Shown here in pieces: positions 1 through 9,766 of a stretch of DNA of 64,000 nucleotides (the first letter of the stretch is position 1; every line of letters starts with the position of its first letter). The notes beneath the pieces are model-generated. The model had not been told where the DNA came from, did no database searches, and was given only the letters and a program-made list of their open reading frames with translations. The position numbers and the translations under genes were made by a program. Origin of the DNA: Bacteroides fragilis (GTDB taxonomy: Bacteria; Bacteroidota; Bacteroidia; Bacteroidales; Bacteroidaceae); the NCBI RefSeq assembly GCF_019583405.1, contig NZ_SZUU01000006.1, positions 186,001 to 250,000 of the forward strand, in the 5' to 3' direction.

Positions 1-386
1 TTCCGATGGATCAAATCAGAAGTCTCAATCCACAATACAAAAAAGAGATAATTCCGGGTGAAAGCAAACCTTATACTTTGCGCCTTCCACAAAACGCCGT
101 AAGTTCGTTCATCGATCGCCAGGACACTATTTACGCCCACCGTGCCGACGAATTATTCAAAAACCGACGTACAGTAGCCATTAAAAATGACAGTCCTGCT
201 TCCAGAAGGAAAGGTAGCTCTGCCAAAGCAGGCAATGGTACACCTACATATTATAAAATCAAAAATGGAGACACCTTGGGAGCTATTGCAGCAAAATATG
301 GTGTACGCGTAAAAGATCTTCAAAGTTGGAACGGACTGCGGGGAACTAACATTTCCGCAGGAAAACGTTTGAAAATATACAAATAA
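1..386 (+). CDS. LysM-containing membrane-bound lytic transglycosylase, 3' end only
   Basis: The reading frame is open from the window edge, so only the last about 128 residues are present. The C-terminal 50 residues form a LysM peptidoglycan-binding module (YYKIKNGDTLGAIAAKYGV, then a WNGL turn and a final KRLKIYK). The Lys/Ser-rich linker before it and its position at the extreme C terminus match the MltD family of lytic murein transglycosylases in Bacteroidetes. The catalytic domain lies outside the window, so the enzyme class is an inference from the tail; another LysM cell-wall protein is possible. Confidence 0.7.
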   Translation, partial: PMDQIRSLNPQYKKEIIPGESKPYTLRLPQNAVSSFIDRQDTIYAHRADELFKNRRTVAIKNDSPASRRKGSSAKAGNGTPTYYKIKNGDTLGAIAAKYGVRVKDLQSWNGLRGTNISAGKRLKIYK

Positions 387-398
387 ATCCCCTTTCGC

Positions 399-428
399 TT
401 GCCTGATGTTTAAATTTGATTATTTTTG
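399..428 (+). promoter_or_regulatory. Promoter of the (p)ppGpp synthetase gene
   Basis: A Bacteroides-type -7 box TATTTTTG lies at 421-428 with a TTG at 399-401 in the -33 position. It sits 26 bp before the start codon at 455, giving a short leader. Confidence 0.6.
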
Positions 429-454
429 CAGAAAAGGAACGAAAGGACTAAATT

Positions 455-2701
455 ATGGACACTGAGAACCAGAAAGAAATAGCTGAAGAGCAAATGATTG
501 AACAAGCTTTTCAAGAATTGCTGAACGATTATCTTGCTACCAAGCACCGTAAACGTATTGAGATTATAACCAAGGCCTTTAATTTTGCCAATCAGGCACA
601 TAAAGGCATCAAACGACGCTCCGGGGAGCCTTATATCATGCACCCCATTGCCGTCGCAAAAATCGTATGTAACGAAATCGGGCTTGGTTCGACTTCCATT
701 TGTGCTGCCCTTTTGCACGATGTCGTAGAAGACACTGACTATACGGTAGAAGATATCGAAAACATTTTCGGAGCTAAAATCGCACAAATTGTCGACGGGC
801 TAACTAAAATTTCCGGAGGTATCTTTGGTGACCGCGCTTCGGCACAGGCAGAGAACTTTAAAAAGCTCCTGCTCACCATGTCCGATGACATCCGGGTGAT
901 CTTGATCAAAATAGCCGACCGTCTGCACAACATGCGTACCCTCGGCTCTATGTTACCCAACAAACAGTATAAGATCGCAGGCGAAACATTGTATATTTAT
1001 GCACCTCTTGCCAACCGCCTGGGACTGTATAAGATCAAAACAGAGCTGGAAAACCTCAGTTTCAAATATGAACATCCTGAAGAATATCAGGAAATTGAAG
1101 AAAAGCTGAACGCAACAGCGGCCGAACGTGACAAGGTATTTAATGAATTCACCGCCCCGATACGCGAGCAACTGGATAAGATGGGGCTAAAATACCGTAT
1201 CCTGGCACGCGTGAAATCAATCTACTCCATCTGGAACAAAATGCAAACCAAGCATGTTCCCTTTGAAGAAATTTATGACCTGCTGGCTGTACGAATTATC
1301 TTCGAACCACGCAATATGGAGGAGGAACTGAATGATTGTTTTGACATCTATGTTTCAATCTCTAAAATCTATAAACCCCACCCCGACCGCCTGCGCGACT
1401 GGGTGAGCCACCCGAAAGCCAATGGATACCAGGCACTACATGTCACCTTGATGGGAAACAACGGACAATGGATCGAGGTCCAGATACGTAGCGAACGGAT
1501 GAACGATGTGGCCGAACAAGGATTTGCCGCCCACTGGAAATATAAAGAAGGAGGAGGCAGCGAAGATGAAGGTGAATTGGAAAAGTGGCTGCGTACTATT
1601 AAAGAAATACTCGACGATCCGCAACCGGATGCCATCGACTTCCTCGATACAATCAAATTGAATTTATTTGCTTCGGAGATTTTTGTCTTCACTCCGAAAG
1701 GAGAGCTTAAAACCATGCCACAGAACTCTACTGCGCTGGATTTTGCATTCTCCCTGCACACAGATATAGGAAGCCATTGCATCGGCGCCAAAGTCAATCA
1801 TAAACTGGTGCCCCTAAGCCATAAATTACAAAGTGGAGATCAGGTGGAGATACTGACATCCAAGTCGCAACGTGTACAGCCACAATGGGAAGTATTTGCC
1901 ACTACTGCAAGGGCAAGGGCAAAGATTGCAGCTATTCTGCGTAAAGAACGGAAAACCTTCCAGAAAGAAGGAGAAGAATTGTTGAACGAATTCTTTAAGA
2001 AAGAGGAGGTCCGTCCGGAAGCAGCTGTCATCGAGAAGTTATGCAAACTGCATAACATGAAGAATGAAGAAGAATTCCATGTAGCCATCGGCAACAAAAC
2101 CATCGTATTGGGAGACACCGACAAGAATGAACTGAAGGAGAAGCAAAGCAGTAACTGGATGAAGTATCTGACTTTCTCTTTTGGCAACAACAATAAAGAC
2201 AAACAGCAGGAAGAAAAAGAACCGCAAGAAAAAGAGAAGATTAATACCAAACAGATTCTTAAACTGACGGAAGATGCCCTGCAAAAGAAATATATCATGG
2301 CCGAATGTTGTCATCCCATCCCCGGTGACGACGTACTGGGATATATGGATGAAAACGACCGCATCATCATCCATAAACGCCAATGTCCGGTAGCGGCTAA
2401 GTTAAAAAGCAGTTATGGCAACCGTATCATTGCCACTGAATGGGATACGCACAAAAAACTTTCGTTCCTCGTATATATTTATATTAAAGGGATAGATAAT
2501 GTAGGCCTATTGAATGAAATCACACAAGTTATTTCACGCCAGTTGAGTGTAAATATCCGAAAGTTGAATATGGAAACCGACGATGGCATTTTCGAAGGAA
2601 AGGTCCAATTGTATGTGCACGATGTGGAAGATGTAAAAGCTATTTGCAACAACCTGCGCAAGATTCCGAATATAAAGTCGGTGACACGTGTAGAAAACTA
2701 A
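455..2701 (+). CDS. rel: Bifunctional (p)ppGpp synthetase/hydrolase (RelA/SpoT family)
   Basis: This long RSH protein (748 aa) makes and degrades the stringent alarmone (p)ppGpp. The N-terminal HD hydrolase domain keeps its motif HDVVEDT at residues 88-94 and a second ADRLHN motif near 154, so hydrolysis is probably active. The synthetase domain covers about 240-370 (ARVKSIYSIWNKM, then GYQALHV near 324). In the signature loop where bifunctional enzymes carry RxKD, this protein reads RLRD at 312-315, which keeps the basic character and argues against a synthetase-only RelA. A TGS domain (about 400-460) and a C-terminal ACT domain follow. The Lys/Glu-rich insert around 590-605 is variable. The gene stands alone between its own promoter and a strong convergent terminator. 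Confidence 0.95.
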   Translation: MDTENQKEIAEEQMIEQAFQELLNDYLATKHRKRIEIITKAFNFANQAHKGIKRRSGEPYIMHPIAVAKIVCNEIGLGSTSICAALLHDVVEDTDYTVEDIENIFGAKIAQIVDGLTKISGGIFGDRASAQAENFKKLLLTMSDDIRVILIKIADRLHNMRTLGSMLPNKQYKIAGETLYIYAPLANRLGLYKIKTELENLSFKYEHPEEYQEIEEKLNATAAERDKVFNEFTAPIREQLDKMGLKYRILARVKSIYSIWNKMQTKHVPFEEIYDLLAVRIIFEPRNMEEELNDCFDIYVSISKIYKPHPDRLRDWVSHPKANGYQALHVTLMGNNGQWIEVQIRSERMNDVAEQGFAAHWKYKEGGGSEDEGELEKWLRTIKEILDDPQPDAIDFLDTIKLNLFASEIFVFTPKGELKTMPQNSTALDFAFSLHTDIGSHCIGAKVNHKLVPLSHKLQSGDQVEILTSKSQRVQPQWEVFATTARARAKIAAILRKERKTFQKEGEELLNEFFKKEEVRPEAAVIEKLCKLHNMKNEEEFHVAIGNKTIVLGDTDKNELKEKQSSNWMKYLTFSFGNNNKDKQQEEKEPQEKEKINTKQILKLTEDALQKKYIMAECCHPIPGDDVLGYMDENDRIIIHKRQCPVAAKLKSSYGNRIIATEWDTHKKLSFLVYIYIKGIDNVGLLNEITQVISRQLSVNIRKLNMETDDGIFEGKVQLYVHDVEDVKAICNNLRKIPNIKSVTRVEN

Positions 2702-2715
2702 CAAACAATAAATAA

Positions 2716-2767
2716 CGGGAAGAGGAGCAATGAGTGCTTAAACAGCCACTCATTGCTCCTCTTCCCG
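2716..2767. terminator. 21-bp perfect inverted repeat, bidirectional terminator
   Basis: Arms at 2716-2736 and 2747-2767 are perfectly complementary over 21 bp around a 10-nt loop. The repeat lies between the convergent rel gene and merR gene. The right arm contains the merR stop codon and its last five codons. T-rich sequence follows on the minus-strand side (TTATTTATTG); the plus side has only weak U enrichment. Confidence 0.8.
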
Positions 2768-3115
2768 TCTTGTTGAAAACCCATCCAAAGCATCCCTCAT
2801 TCCAACCAACTCTTGACGAATCTGCTTCAAACGGTCGATAATTTCAAAATTCCGGATCGTCGCTTCCCTGTTATCTTTCAGTTTCTGGCGAGCTCCGGGC
2901 AGAGTCATTCCTCTTTCTTTCACCAAATGATAGATCAGGCGAATGGTTTCCACATCCTCTTTCCTATACTGGCGCACGCCACGACTCCCTTTCTTTGGAG
3001 ATATCTGCGGGAACTCCTTTTCCCAGAAGCGAAGCAACGACTCGTTGACATCAAACATTTGGGCAACTTCACTGATAGAGTAATATAATTTCAGGTCTCT
3101 CTCCGTATTTTGCAT
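2750..3115 (-). CDS. MerR family transcriptional regulator
   Basis: A 121-residue protein with an N-terminal MerR-type winged helix (ISEVAQMFDVNESLLRFWEK, then VRQYRKEDVETIRLIYHL), followed by a short coiled coil ending in an acidic tail. There is no C-terminal ligand-binding domain, so it belongs to the small MerR proteins whose signal is unknown. I place the start at 3115, where AGAGAAG precedes the ATG; a longer in-frame ATG at 3160 would overlap the end of the upstream M23 gene. The peptidase gene ends 13 bp upstream, so the two are probably co-transcribed. Confidence 0.85.
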   Translation of the reverse strand: MQNTERDLKLYYSISEVAQMFDVNESLLRFWEKEFPQISPKKGSRGVRQYRKEDVETIRLIYHLVKERGMTLPGARQKLKDNREATIRNFEIIDRLKQIRQELVGMRDALDGFSTRREEEQ

Positions 3116-3128
3116 GATTTCTTCTCTT

Positions 3129-4097
3129 TTAGTCAAATACTTTACCGTGGTTGGCGGCAATCTGAATCATCCGTTCATAATCTTCCGCACTCAAATCCAT
3201 AAAGTAATAGTTCACCGGATTGACCACCTGTCCTTTAACGTGCACTTCGTAATGCAAATGCGGACCGGTACTCTTTCCCGTACTTCCTACCCCGGCTATA
3301 ACTTCACCACGCACAACCTTTTTGCCCAGTTTTGTACGAAACTCCTGCAAATGGGCATAGCGGGTACGATATCCGAAGCCATGGTCAATCTCAACAGTAT
3401 TGCCATAACCGGTCTCCCATCCCATTTTCACAACCGTACCATCACCCGTGGCATACACGTCCGTACCCGGATGTGCCGAGAAGTCCATGCCGGCATGAAA
3501 CTTCGTTGTTCCGTAGATGGGATCAATCCGTGTCCCATAGCCGGAGGCTGTCTTCCGAAGGTCCTTATTGGATATAGGCTGGATGGCGGGAATACACTTC
3601 AGCATCTGATCATGATTTTTACACATTGCCACTACATCGTCAAATGACTTGGACTGGATATAAAGCTGTTTACTCAGTACATCCATCTTTTGGGTAGTGT
3701 TGATCACCAACTTTGAGTTAGCCATATCCATCAGTTGTTCGTAACGGTTCGTACCACCATAACCGGCCTGACGAATAGCCTGTGAAACAGGATCGGCCAT
3801 AAAAATCACTCTATAGAGGTTATCATCACGCTGCTGGATATCCTGAAGCACCCCCATCGCCTCGTCAAGACGACGAGAGAGTACGTTATATTGCGCCAAG
3901 AGTTGGCTATTTTCTTTCCGCAACTCCTTCTCCGAGGGAGAACCGAAAATCAGTAACAGAATGATGAAACTGCCGGCTCCCAGTCCCATTCCTATAAAAA
4001 GACGGCGGAGAATGCTCAGCGCCCGTTGTCGGACAGTCGGATAAATCCGGTCATAAGTCTGCGTTTGCGGATTATAGATGTAGTAAACTTTGCGCAT
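3129..4097 (-). CDS. M23 family peptidoglycan endopeptidase, membrane anchored
   Basis: A 322-residue zinc metallopeptidase predicted to cut peptide cross-links in peptidoglycan. A basic cytoplasmic N terminus (1-32) is followed by one membrane helix (about 33-52), a coiled coil (about 55-95) and a C-terminal LytM/M23 domain (about 190-300). The zinc ligands are visible: HxxxD at H201/D205 and HLH at 280-282, so the enzyme looks catalytically competent. The arrangement (short cytoplasmic tail, coiled coil, M23) is typical of cell-division or cell-elongation envelope hydrolases. It is the first gene of a pair with the MerR regulator and divergent from alaS. Confidence 0.9.
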   Translation of the reverse strand: MRKVYYIYNPQTQTYDRIYPTVRQRALSILRRLFIGMGLGAGSFIILLLIFGSPSEKELRKENSQLLAQYNVLSRRLDEAMGVLQDIQQRDDNLYRVIFMADPVSQAIRQAGYGGTNRYEQLMDMANSKLVINTTQKMDVLSKQLYIQSKSFDDVVAMCKNHDQMLKCIPAIQPISNKDLRKTASGYGTRIDPIYGTTKFHAGMDFSAHPGTDVYATGDGTVVKMGWETGYGNTVEIDHGFGYRTRYAHLQEFRTKLGKKVVRGEVIAGVGSTGKSTGPHLHYEVHVKGQVVNPVNYYFMDLSAEDYERMIQIAANHGKVFD

Positions 4098-4125
4098 CTT
4101 ATAAATATTTCGCTTGTTAATACGG

Positions 4126-4133
4126 CAAAAATA
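4126..4133 (-). promoter_or_regulatory. -7 box for the M23/merR pair
   Basis: On the minus strand this reads TATTTTTG, the Bacteroides -7 consensus, 29 bp ahead of the M23 start codon at 4097. Confidence 0.5.
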
Positions 4134-4145
4134 ATAAAAACAAGC

Positions 4146-4153
4146 TATCTTTG
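4146..4153 (+). promoter_or_regulatory. -7 box for alaS
   Basis: TATCTTTG matches TAnnTTTG, 47 bp before the alaS ATG and divergent from the M23 promoter 12 bp away. Confidence 0.6.
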
Positions 4154-4200
4154 CACTGCTTTTTTTAGAATATTAACCTCAACAATAGATATATAGAAGT

Positions 4201-6819
4201 ATGTTGACTGCAAAAGAAACCAGAGATTCGTTTAAGAATTTCTTCGAGTCAAAAGGACATCAGATTGTTCCTTCGGCTCCAATGGTGATTAAAGATGACC
4301 CCACCCTGATGTTTACCAATGCAGGGATGAACCAGTTTAAAGATATTATTTTGGGTAACCACCCGGCGAAATACCACAGAGTCGCGGACTCACAAAAGTG
4401 CCTTCGTGTAAGCGGCAAGCACAATGACCTTGAAGAAGTAGGACACGATACCTACCATCACACCATGTTCGAAATGCTGGGTAACTGGTCGTTCGGCGAT
4501 TACTTCAAGAAAGAAGCTATCAGTTGGGCATGGGAATATCTGGTAGACGTCCTGAAACTGAATCCGGAACACCTGTATGCAACAGTATTCGAAGGCAGCC
4601 CGGAAGAAGGGTTGGAACGTGATAACGAAGCAGCTTCCATCTGGGAACAATTCCTTCCCAAAGACCATATCATCAACGGCAACAAGCATGACAACTTTTG
4701 GGAAATGGGTGATACAGGTCCATGTGGTCCTTGCTCGGAGATCCACATCGACCTTCGTCCTGCAGAAGAGCGCGCCAAGATTTCAGGACGCGACCTGGTG
4801 AACCACGATCATCCCCAGGTTATCGAAATCTGGAATCTTGTATTCATGCAATACAACCGCAAAGCCGACAGCACTCTTGAGCCGCTTCCGGCAAAAGTGA
4901 TTGATACCGGTATGGGATTCGAACGTCTGTGCATGGCTTTGCAGGGTAAAACATCCAATTACGACACGGACGTATTCCAGCCGTTGATTAAAGCAATCGC
5001 CCAAATGGCCGGAACGGAATATGGCAAAAATGAACAGAACGACATTGCCATGCGTGTTATTGCCGACCACATCCGTACCATTGCTTTCTCAATCACTGAC
5101 GGACAATTGCCGTCGAATGCCAAGGCCGGTTATGTGATTCGTCGTATCCTGCGTCGTGCCGTTCGTTACGGATATACATTCCTTGGACAGAAACAGGCAT
5201 TTATGTACAAATTGCTTCCGGTTCTGATTGACAGCATGGGAGATGCCTATCCGGAACTGATTGCTCAAAAAGAGTTGATCGAAAAGGTTATCAAAGAAGA
5301 AGAAGAATCATTCCTCCGTACTTTGGAAACCGGTATCCGCCTGCTCGATAAAACAATGGCTGACACAAAAGCTAACGGAAAGACGGAAATCAGCGGTAAA
5401 GACGCTTTCACATTATACGATACATTCGGTTTCCCACTCGACCTGACAGAGTTGATTCTGCGTGAAAACGGTATGACAGTCAATGTCGAAGAGTTCGATG
5501 CCGAAATGCAACAGCAGAAACAACGTGCCCGCAATGCAGCTGCCATAGAGACAGGTGACTGGATCATACTGAAAGAAGGAACTACTGAGTTTGTAGGTTA
5601 CGATTACACGGAATACGAAACTTCCATCCTGCGTTATCGCCAGGTGAAACAGAAAAACCAGACCCTGTATCAGATCGTACTGGACTACACTCCGTTCTAT
5701 GCAGAGAGCGGTGGTCAGGTGGGCGACACCGGTGTATTGGTAAACGAATTCGAGACTATCGAAGTAATCGACACCAAGAAAGAAAATAATCTTCCGATAC
5801 ATATTACGAAGAAACTGCCCGAACATCCGGAAGCTCCGATGATGGCATGTGTAGACACAGACAAACGTGCCGCTTGTGCAGCCAATCACTCGGCTACCCA
5901 CTTGCTGGACGAAGCGCTCCGTGAAGTTTTAGGCGAACATGTAGAGCAGAAAGGATCATTGGTTACGCCGGATTCTCTGCGCTTCGACTTTTCTCACTTC
6001 CAGAAAGTAACGGATGAAGAAATCCGCAAAGTGGAGCATTTGGTAAATGCAAAGATACGTGCCAATGTTCCATTGCAGGAACATCGCAACATCCCTATTG
6101 AAGAAGCGAAAGAACTGGGGGCAATCGCCCTGTTCGGCGAGAAATATGGTGACCACGTACGTGTTATCCAGTTCGGCTCATCCATTGAATTCTGTGGGGG
6201 TACTCACGTTGCCGCTACCGGAAACATCGGTATGGTAAAAATTATCTCAGAGAGTTCGGTAGCTGCCGGTGTACGCCGTATCGAAGCATATACCGGAGCT
6301 CGCGTAGAAGAAATGCTGGATACGATCCAGGATACTTTGAGCGACTTGAAAGCTCTTTTCAACAATGCTCCCGACCTTGGTGTGGCCATTCGCAAGTATA
6401 TTGATGAAAACGCAGGACTGAAAAAACAGGTGGAAGACTTCATGAAAGAAAAAGAAGCTGCTGTCAAAGAACGCCTGCTTAAGAATGTACAAGAGATTAA
6501 CGGCATTAAAGTCATTAAGTTCTGCTTGCCGATGCCCGCCGAAGTAGTGAAGAACATCGCTTTCCAACTTCGTGGTGAAATTACAGAAAACCTGTTCTTT
6601 GTAGCCGGAACAGTTGATGCCAACAAGCCAATGCTGACGGTCATGATCAGCGATAATCTGGTTGCAGGCGGATTGAAAGCAGGTAATCTGGTAAAAGAAG
6701 CTGCCAAACTGATTCAAGGTGGCGGTGGCGGTCAACCTCACTTCGCGACAGCCGGCGGTAAGAATCCGGACGGACTGAACGCTGCTGTTGAAAAGGTACT
6801 GGAACTGGCAGGAATCTAA
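4201..6819 (+). CDS. alaS: Alanyl-tRNA synthetase
   Basis: An 872-residue class II aminoacyl-tRNA synthetase that charges tRNA-Ala, full length for the family. The catalytic core begins with [10 protein letters not shown] and [12 protein letters not shown]. The editing domain carries the zinc-binding pair HSATH (563-567) and CGGTH (665-669), so proofreading of mis-charged Ser/Gly should be intact. The C-terminal oligomerisation domain ends with the glycine-rich [14 protein letters not shown]. It is monocistronic, with its own promoter and an intrinsic terminator. Confidence 0.98.
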   Translation: MLTAKETRDSFKNFFESKGHQIVPSAPMVIKDDPTLMFTNAGMNQFKDIILGNHPAKYHRVADSQKCLRVSGKHNDLEEVGHDTYHHTMFEMLGNWSFGDYFKKEAISWAWEYLVDVLKLNPEHLYATVFEGSPEEGLERDNEAASIWEQFLPKDHIINGNKHDNFWEMGDTGPCGPCSEIHIDLRPAEERAKISGRDLVNHDHPQVIEIWNLVFMQYNRKADSTLEPLPAKVIDTGMGFERLCMALQGKTSNYDTDVFQPLIKAIAQMAGTEYGKNEQNDIAMRVIADHIRTIAFSITDGQLPSNAKAGYVIRRILRRAVRYGYTFLGQKQAFMYKLLPVLIDSMGDAYPELIAQKELIEKVIKEEEESFLRTLETGIRLLDKTMADTKANGKTEISGKDAFTLYDTFGFPLDLTELILRENGMTVNVEEFDAEMQQQKQRARNAAAIETGDWIILKEGTTEFVGYDYTEYETSILRYRQVKQKNQTLYQIVLDYTPFYAESGGQVGDTGVLVNEFETIEVIDTKKENNLPIHITKKLPEHPEAPMMACVDTDKRAACAANHSATHLLDEALREVLGEHVEQKGSLVTPDSLRFDFSHFQKVTDEEIRKVEHLVNAKIRANVPLQEHRNIPIEEAKELGAIALFGEKYGDHVRVIQFGSSIEFCGGTHVAATGNIGMVKIISESSVAAGVRRIEAYTGARVEEMLDTIQDTLSDLKALFNNAPDLGVAIRKYIDENAGLKKQVEDFMKEKEAAVKERLLKNVQEINGIKVIKFCLPMPAEVVKNIAFQLRGEITENLFFVAGTVDANKPMLTVMISDNLVAGGLKAGNLVKEAAKLIQGGGGGQPHFATAGGKNPDGLNAAVEKVLELAGI

Positions 6820-6912
6820 AAGTCCCGACTCTCCACGAAAAAGGGAACCACGCTATCCGAAAGTTTCCATATAAAGCTGGAAGTCAGATCAAACATCATA
6901 GACTCTCCGAGT

Positions 6913-6945
6913 AAAGAGTCCGGTACTGCACCGGACTCTTTCTAT
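6913..6945 (+). terminator. Intrinsic terminator after alaS
   Basis: A perfect 12-bp stem (6913-6924 with 6930-6941) closes a 5-nt loop, and the right arm runs into TTTCTATT. It lies 94 bp after the alaS stop. Confidence 0.85.
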
Positions 6946-7067
6946 TCATTCCCCTTCATCGAATGTCCATATCACAAACTCACTTTATCCCCCGGGAAAA
7001 GCAAGAATTATCTTTTTTATTCTACTCCCACTATTACAATAACGGAAAAGAGTGGGCAGACTCAGCC

Positions 7068-7922
7068 TCATCCGAGATTCTTTATCGCCCGAAATTCTTT
7101 TGGAGAGATACCTGTATTCTTCTTAAAGAAATGTGTCAAATAGGATTGATCCGGAAAATGCAGTTGCTCAGCTATCTCTGTTACAGATAGACGGGGTTCA
7201 TTCAACAGCACTTTTATTTCAGCCACCAACTGTTCATCAATAAGCTGTTTAGGCTTCTTTCCATCTAAATGCCGAACTGTAATTTTATGCAGGTAACGAG
7301 ACGATATACAAAGTTTTCCGGCATAAAAAGCTACCTGATGTTCATGCATACTATATTCGCGGATCAATTGCATAAACCGATGGCAGAGTAATTGAGTACG
7401 GCTATATTGCTTGCTGACAGCCAACTTTTCCGGAATCGTATTAAACAGCCACATGAGCAAACTTTGCAAAAAATTGTGCTCTTGTTGTCCTCTGAACTGC
7501 GGCATCGGTTCGGTAAACAACATTTGTGCCATATCCATCCACAAATTGATCTGGCGCCAAGTCTTCTGACTTCGTTCGTCAGCAGTATGACGGTAACAGG
7601 GATGTTCGTGAGTATAATTAAAGTAGGGTGTATCAATAGGTAACATGGCATTTAGAAATGCTTCTTTAGGAAACATCAACATTTTCACCTGCAAATCTTC
7701 GGAAGCTTCAAGCACTTGCAGCAAGCTACCGGTCAGGAAGATCAGTTCTGTCTGTTCATTAAATATATATTTCTGCACACCGGTAGAGACAATGGCTTCC
7801 CCCCGCGTACAAATCAGATAGATACCACACCGGAAATGGTATGGAGTCGATATCAAAGAAGTCAGATCTGTCTCTTCATATCGGATCGTTTTCGTATCGG
7901 CAAGCAATTGGTCTGTTTTCAT
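7068..7922 (-). CDS. AraC family transcriptional regulator
   Basis: A 284-residue regulator. The N-terminal half looks like a cupin-type sensing domain (about 20-120, strands such as GIYLICTRGEAIVSTG). The C-terminal 100 residues contain the two helix-turn-helix motifs of AraC/XylS proteins, with the second one visible as LSVTEIAEQLHFPDQSYLTHFFKKNTGISPKE-type sequence. It is transcribed away from the MFS exporter gene, with about 150 bp between the two start codons, which suggests it regulates that exporter; the ligand is unknown. Confidence 0.9.
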   Translation of the reverse strand: MKTDQLLADTKTIRYEETDLTSLISTPYHFRCGIYLICTRGEAIVSTGVQKYIFNEQTELIFLTGSLLQVLEASEDLQVKMLMFPKEAFLNAMLPIDTPYFNYTHEHPCYRHTADERSQKTWRQINLWMDMAQMLFTEPMPQFRGQQEHNFLQSLLMWLFNTIPEKLAVSKQYSRTQLLCHRFMQLIREYSMHEHQVAFYAGKLCISSRYLHKITVRHLDGKKPKQLIDEQLVAEIKVLLNEPRLSVTEIAEQLHFPDQSYLTHFFKKNTGISPKEFRAIKNLG

Positions 7923-7941
7923 GAAAGTCTGTTTTAGGCAA

Positions 7942-7949
7942 CAAATGTA
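7942..7949 (-). promoter_or_regulatory. -7 box for the AraC regulator gene
   Basis: The minus strand reads TACATTTG (TAnnTTTG), 19 bp before the ATG at 7922. Confidence 0.45.
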
Positions 7950-8036
7950 GGTTTATTTTTTGTATTCGGACTATTTTGTTCTGAAAACAACATATTTTGT
8001 ACAGATTAGCCTACGTCCGGTTCCTAACAAATGAAG

Positions 8037-8044
8037 TAATTTTG
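8037..8044 (+). promoter_or_regulatory. -7 box for the MFS exporter
   Basis: TAATTTTG lies 27 bp before the ATG at 8072. It is divergent from the AraC promoter about 90 bp away, leaving room for a shared operator. Confidence 0.5.
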
Positions 8045-8071
8045 CGACTGTATTGATCAAAGAGAATAGCA

Positions 8072-9265
8072 ATGACTGACAGACAGAATTCCAGACGGTT
8101 CTTATTATTATTTTTAGGTGTATTAAGTGCCTTCGGCCCTTTTATAATGGATATGTATTTGCCTACCCTGCCGGCTATGGCAGATTTTTTCCAGACTTCA
8201 TCTTCCATGGTACAATTAGGACTCACAACCAGTATGATTGGTTTGGCTGCCGGACAATTAATCTTCGGTCCCCTGAGTGACAAGTACGGACGACGTTCTC
8301 CCTTACTTTTGGCCATGATTCTGTTCCTGCTCGCTACGGTAGGATGCATCTTTTCACACACCATTTCACTATTTGTGGTATCCCGATTCTTACAAGGCAT
8401 TGCCGGAGCAGGTGGTGTCGTGATTTCCCGCTCCATAGCTACCGACGAGTATTCGGGACACCAACTGGCCGGTATGCTCGCCATTATCGGGGGAATAAAC
8501 GGAATTGCTACAGTCGTTGCCCCCATCGGAGGAGGTATTCTGGCCCAGATAACAGGCTGGCAAGGCATCTTTATCTGCTTATTCCTTATGGGAGTGGCTC
8601 TCCTATCCGGAAGTCTGCACCTGAATGAGTCACTTCCGACAGAACACAGACAGGCTGTGAGTTGGCAAGCCCTATACCATCGTTTTGGAGAAGTCCTCCG
8701 CAACCGCCGTTATGTAGGCTACGTCCTGCAATACGGCTTTACCATGGGAATATTGTTTGCCAATATCTCTTCTGCACCATTCATCATGCAGCAACACTAC
8801 GGACTCTCTCCCCTATCGTTCAGCCTCTGCTTTGGAATCAATGCGATAGCAATGGTTATCTCTTCAGCAATATCGATAAAATTGCCTACTATGGAACGGG
8901 CTTTATATATAGGAAGCCGGGGCATGCTGTCAGTATCTGCACTGTTAATGGTGTTCTTACCTCTGGGTTGTGATTTTTGGATCTACGAGCTATTGATCTT
9001 CGCTCTACTCTCCATGATTGGCATGACTTTTACGGCATCCAACACGTTAGCCATGGAGTGTGAGCGACGGAATGCAGGCATTGCTTCGGCACTTTTGGGA
9101 GCCACCGGGTTTGCATTTGGAGGTATCGTATCGCCGCTTGTAAGCTTAGGAGATATGATGACCTCTACCGGAATATTGTTTTTAGCAGGTTCTGTTTGTA
9201 CCTATGCGTGCACGCGATATGTATTATCACGATCCGCTCAGCCCTCCGGACTGCTATATCATTGA
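8072..9265 (+). CDS. MFS multidrug exporter, Bcr/CflA family
   Basis: A 397-residue, 12-helix transporter of the major facilitator superfamily, predicted to be a proton/drug antiporter in the inner membrane. The start (LGVLSAFGPFIMDMYLPTLP) is characteristic of the Bcr/CflA branch, and the cytoplasmic loop motif GPLSDKYGRR between helices 2 and 3 is the MFS signature A. The divergent AraC gene is its likely regulator. The substrate cannot be read from sequence. Confidence 0.9.
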   Translation: MTDRQNSRRFLLLFLGVLSAFGPFIMDMYLPTLPAMADFFQTSSSMVQLGLTTSMIGLAAGQLIFGPLSDKYGRRSPLLLAMILFLLATVGCIFSHTISLFVVSRFLQGIAGAGGVVISRSIATDEYSGHQLAGMLAIIGGINGIATVVAPIGGGILAQITGWQGIFICLFLMGVALLSGSLHLNESLPTEHRQAVSWQALYHRFGEVLRNRRYVGYVLQYGFTMGILFANISSAPFIMQQHYGLSPLSFSLCFGINAIAMVISSAISIKLPTMERALYIGSRGMLSVSALLMVFLPLGCDFWIYELLIFALLSMIGMTFTASNTLAMECERRNAGIASALLGATGFAFGGIVSPLVSLGDMMTSTGILFLAGSVCTYACTRYVLSRSAQPSGLLYH

Positions 9266-9386
9266 AAACTTTCACATTCAAATATCTTTTCCTGACAAAC
9301 GTCAAAAGGAAGTTCCAAATCCAATACGACTTACAGAAGATAAAGTCGAAGCGTAGCATAAATTACAATTCACCTATAAACAGACC

Positions 9387-9484
9387 TTTAACTGCCCAAA
9401 TATTAGTTTAAAAGCAAAAGGTCCTTCCTTTAAAACCAATGCCCCTTCGGTTTTAAACCAATGATTCCCTTCCTTTAAACCACC
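9387..9484. repeat. Phased array of five TTTAA(A)CC-like repeats at 20-23 bp spacing
   Basis: TTTAA cores begin at 9387, 9407, 9429, 9452 and 9474, so the spacings are 20, 22, 23 and 22 bp. The last three are best conserved: CTTTAAAACCAATG, TTTTAAACCAATG and CTTTAAACCACC, two of them preceded by CCTTC. Phasing of about two helical turns suggests a protein-binding array or a short tandem duplication. It lies in the 501-bp gap (9266-9766) between the MFS gene and PUL1, about 240 bp upstream of the PUL1 -7 box. Apart from this array and the promoter I see nothing else in the gap. Confidence 0.5.
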
Positions 9485-9716
9485 TATAGGAACTCTGCAC
9501 AAATCACACTTATACATTCGATCGCCCAGTGGCAGCAATACTTTATCTATACATATCTATTTTCAAAACACAAAGAAGAGATAACCGAAACGGAAAATGT
9601 ATTGTCTACACTCAGCAGTTTAGAATGGCAGTCCTCCTACCCAGTAATAACGAACCGAAAAACAAAAAGACGAATCAATCCACACACAAGTTCTTTCGTT
9701 TTACATTTATATTCTC

Positions 9717-9724
9717 TACCTTTG
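9717..9724 (+). promoter_or_regulatory. -7 box for the first PUL1 gene
   Basis: TACCTTTG is an exact TAnnTTTG match, 42 bp before the GH92 start at 9767. It probably drives GH92, sigma and FecR as one transcript because the gaps inside that group are 38 and 52 bp. Confidence 0.6.
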
Positions 9725-9766
9725 TACACTGAATCAATCAATTACTAAAATTCTAACCCAAGCCGC

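Noticed and set aside
9387..9484. Reading the phased repeats as a CRISPR array
   Set aside because: The period is only 20-23 bp with a 9-12 bp core, there are no spacers of normal length and no cas genes.
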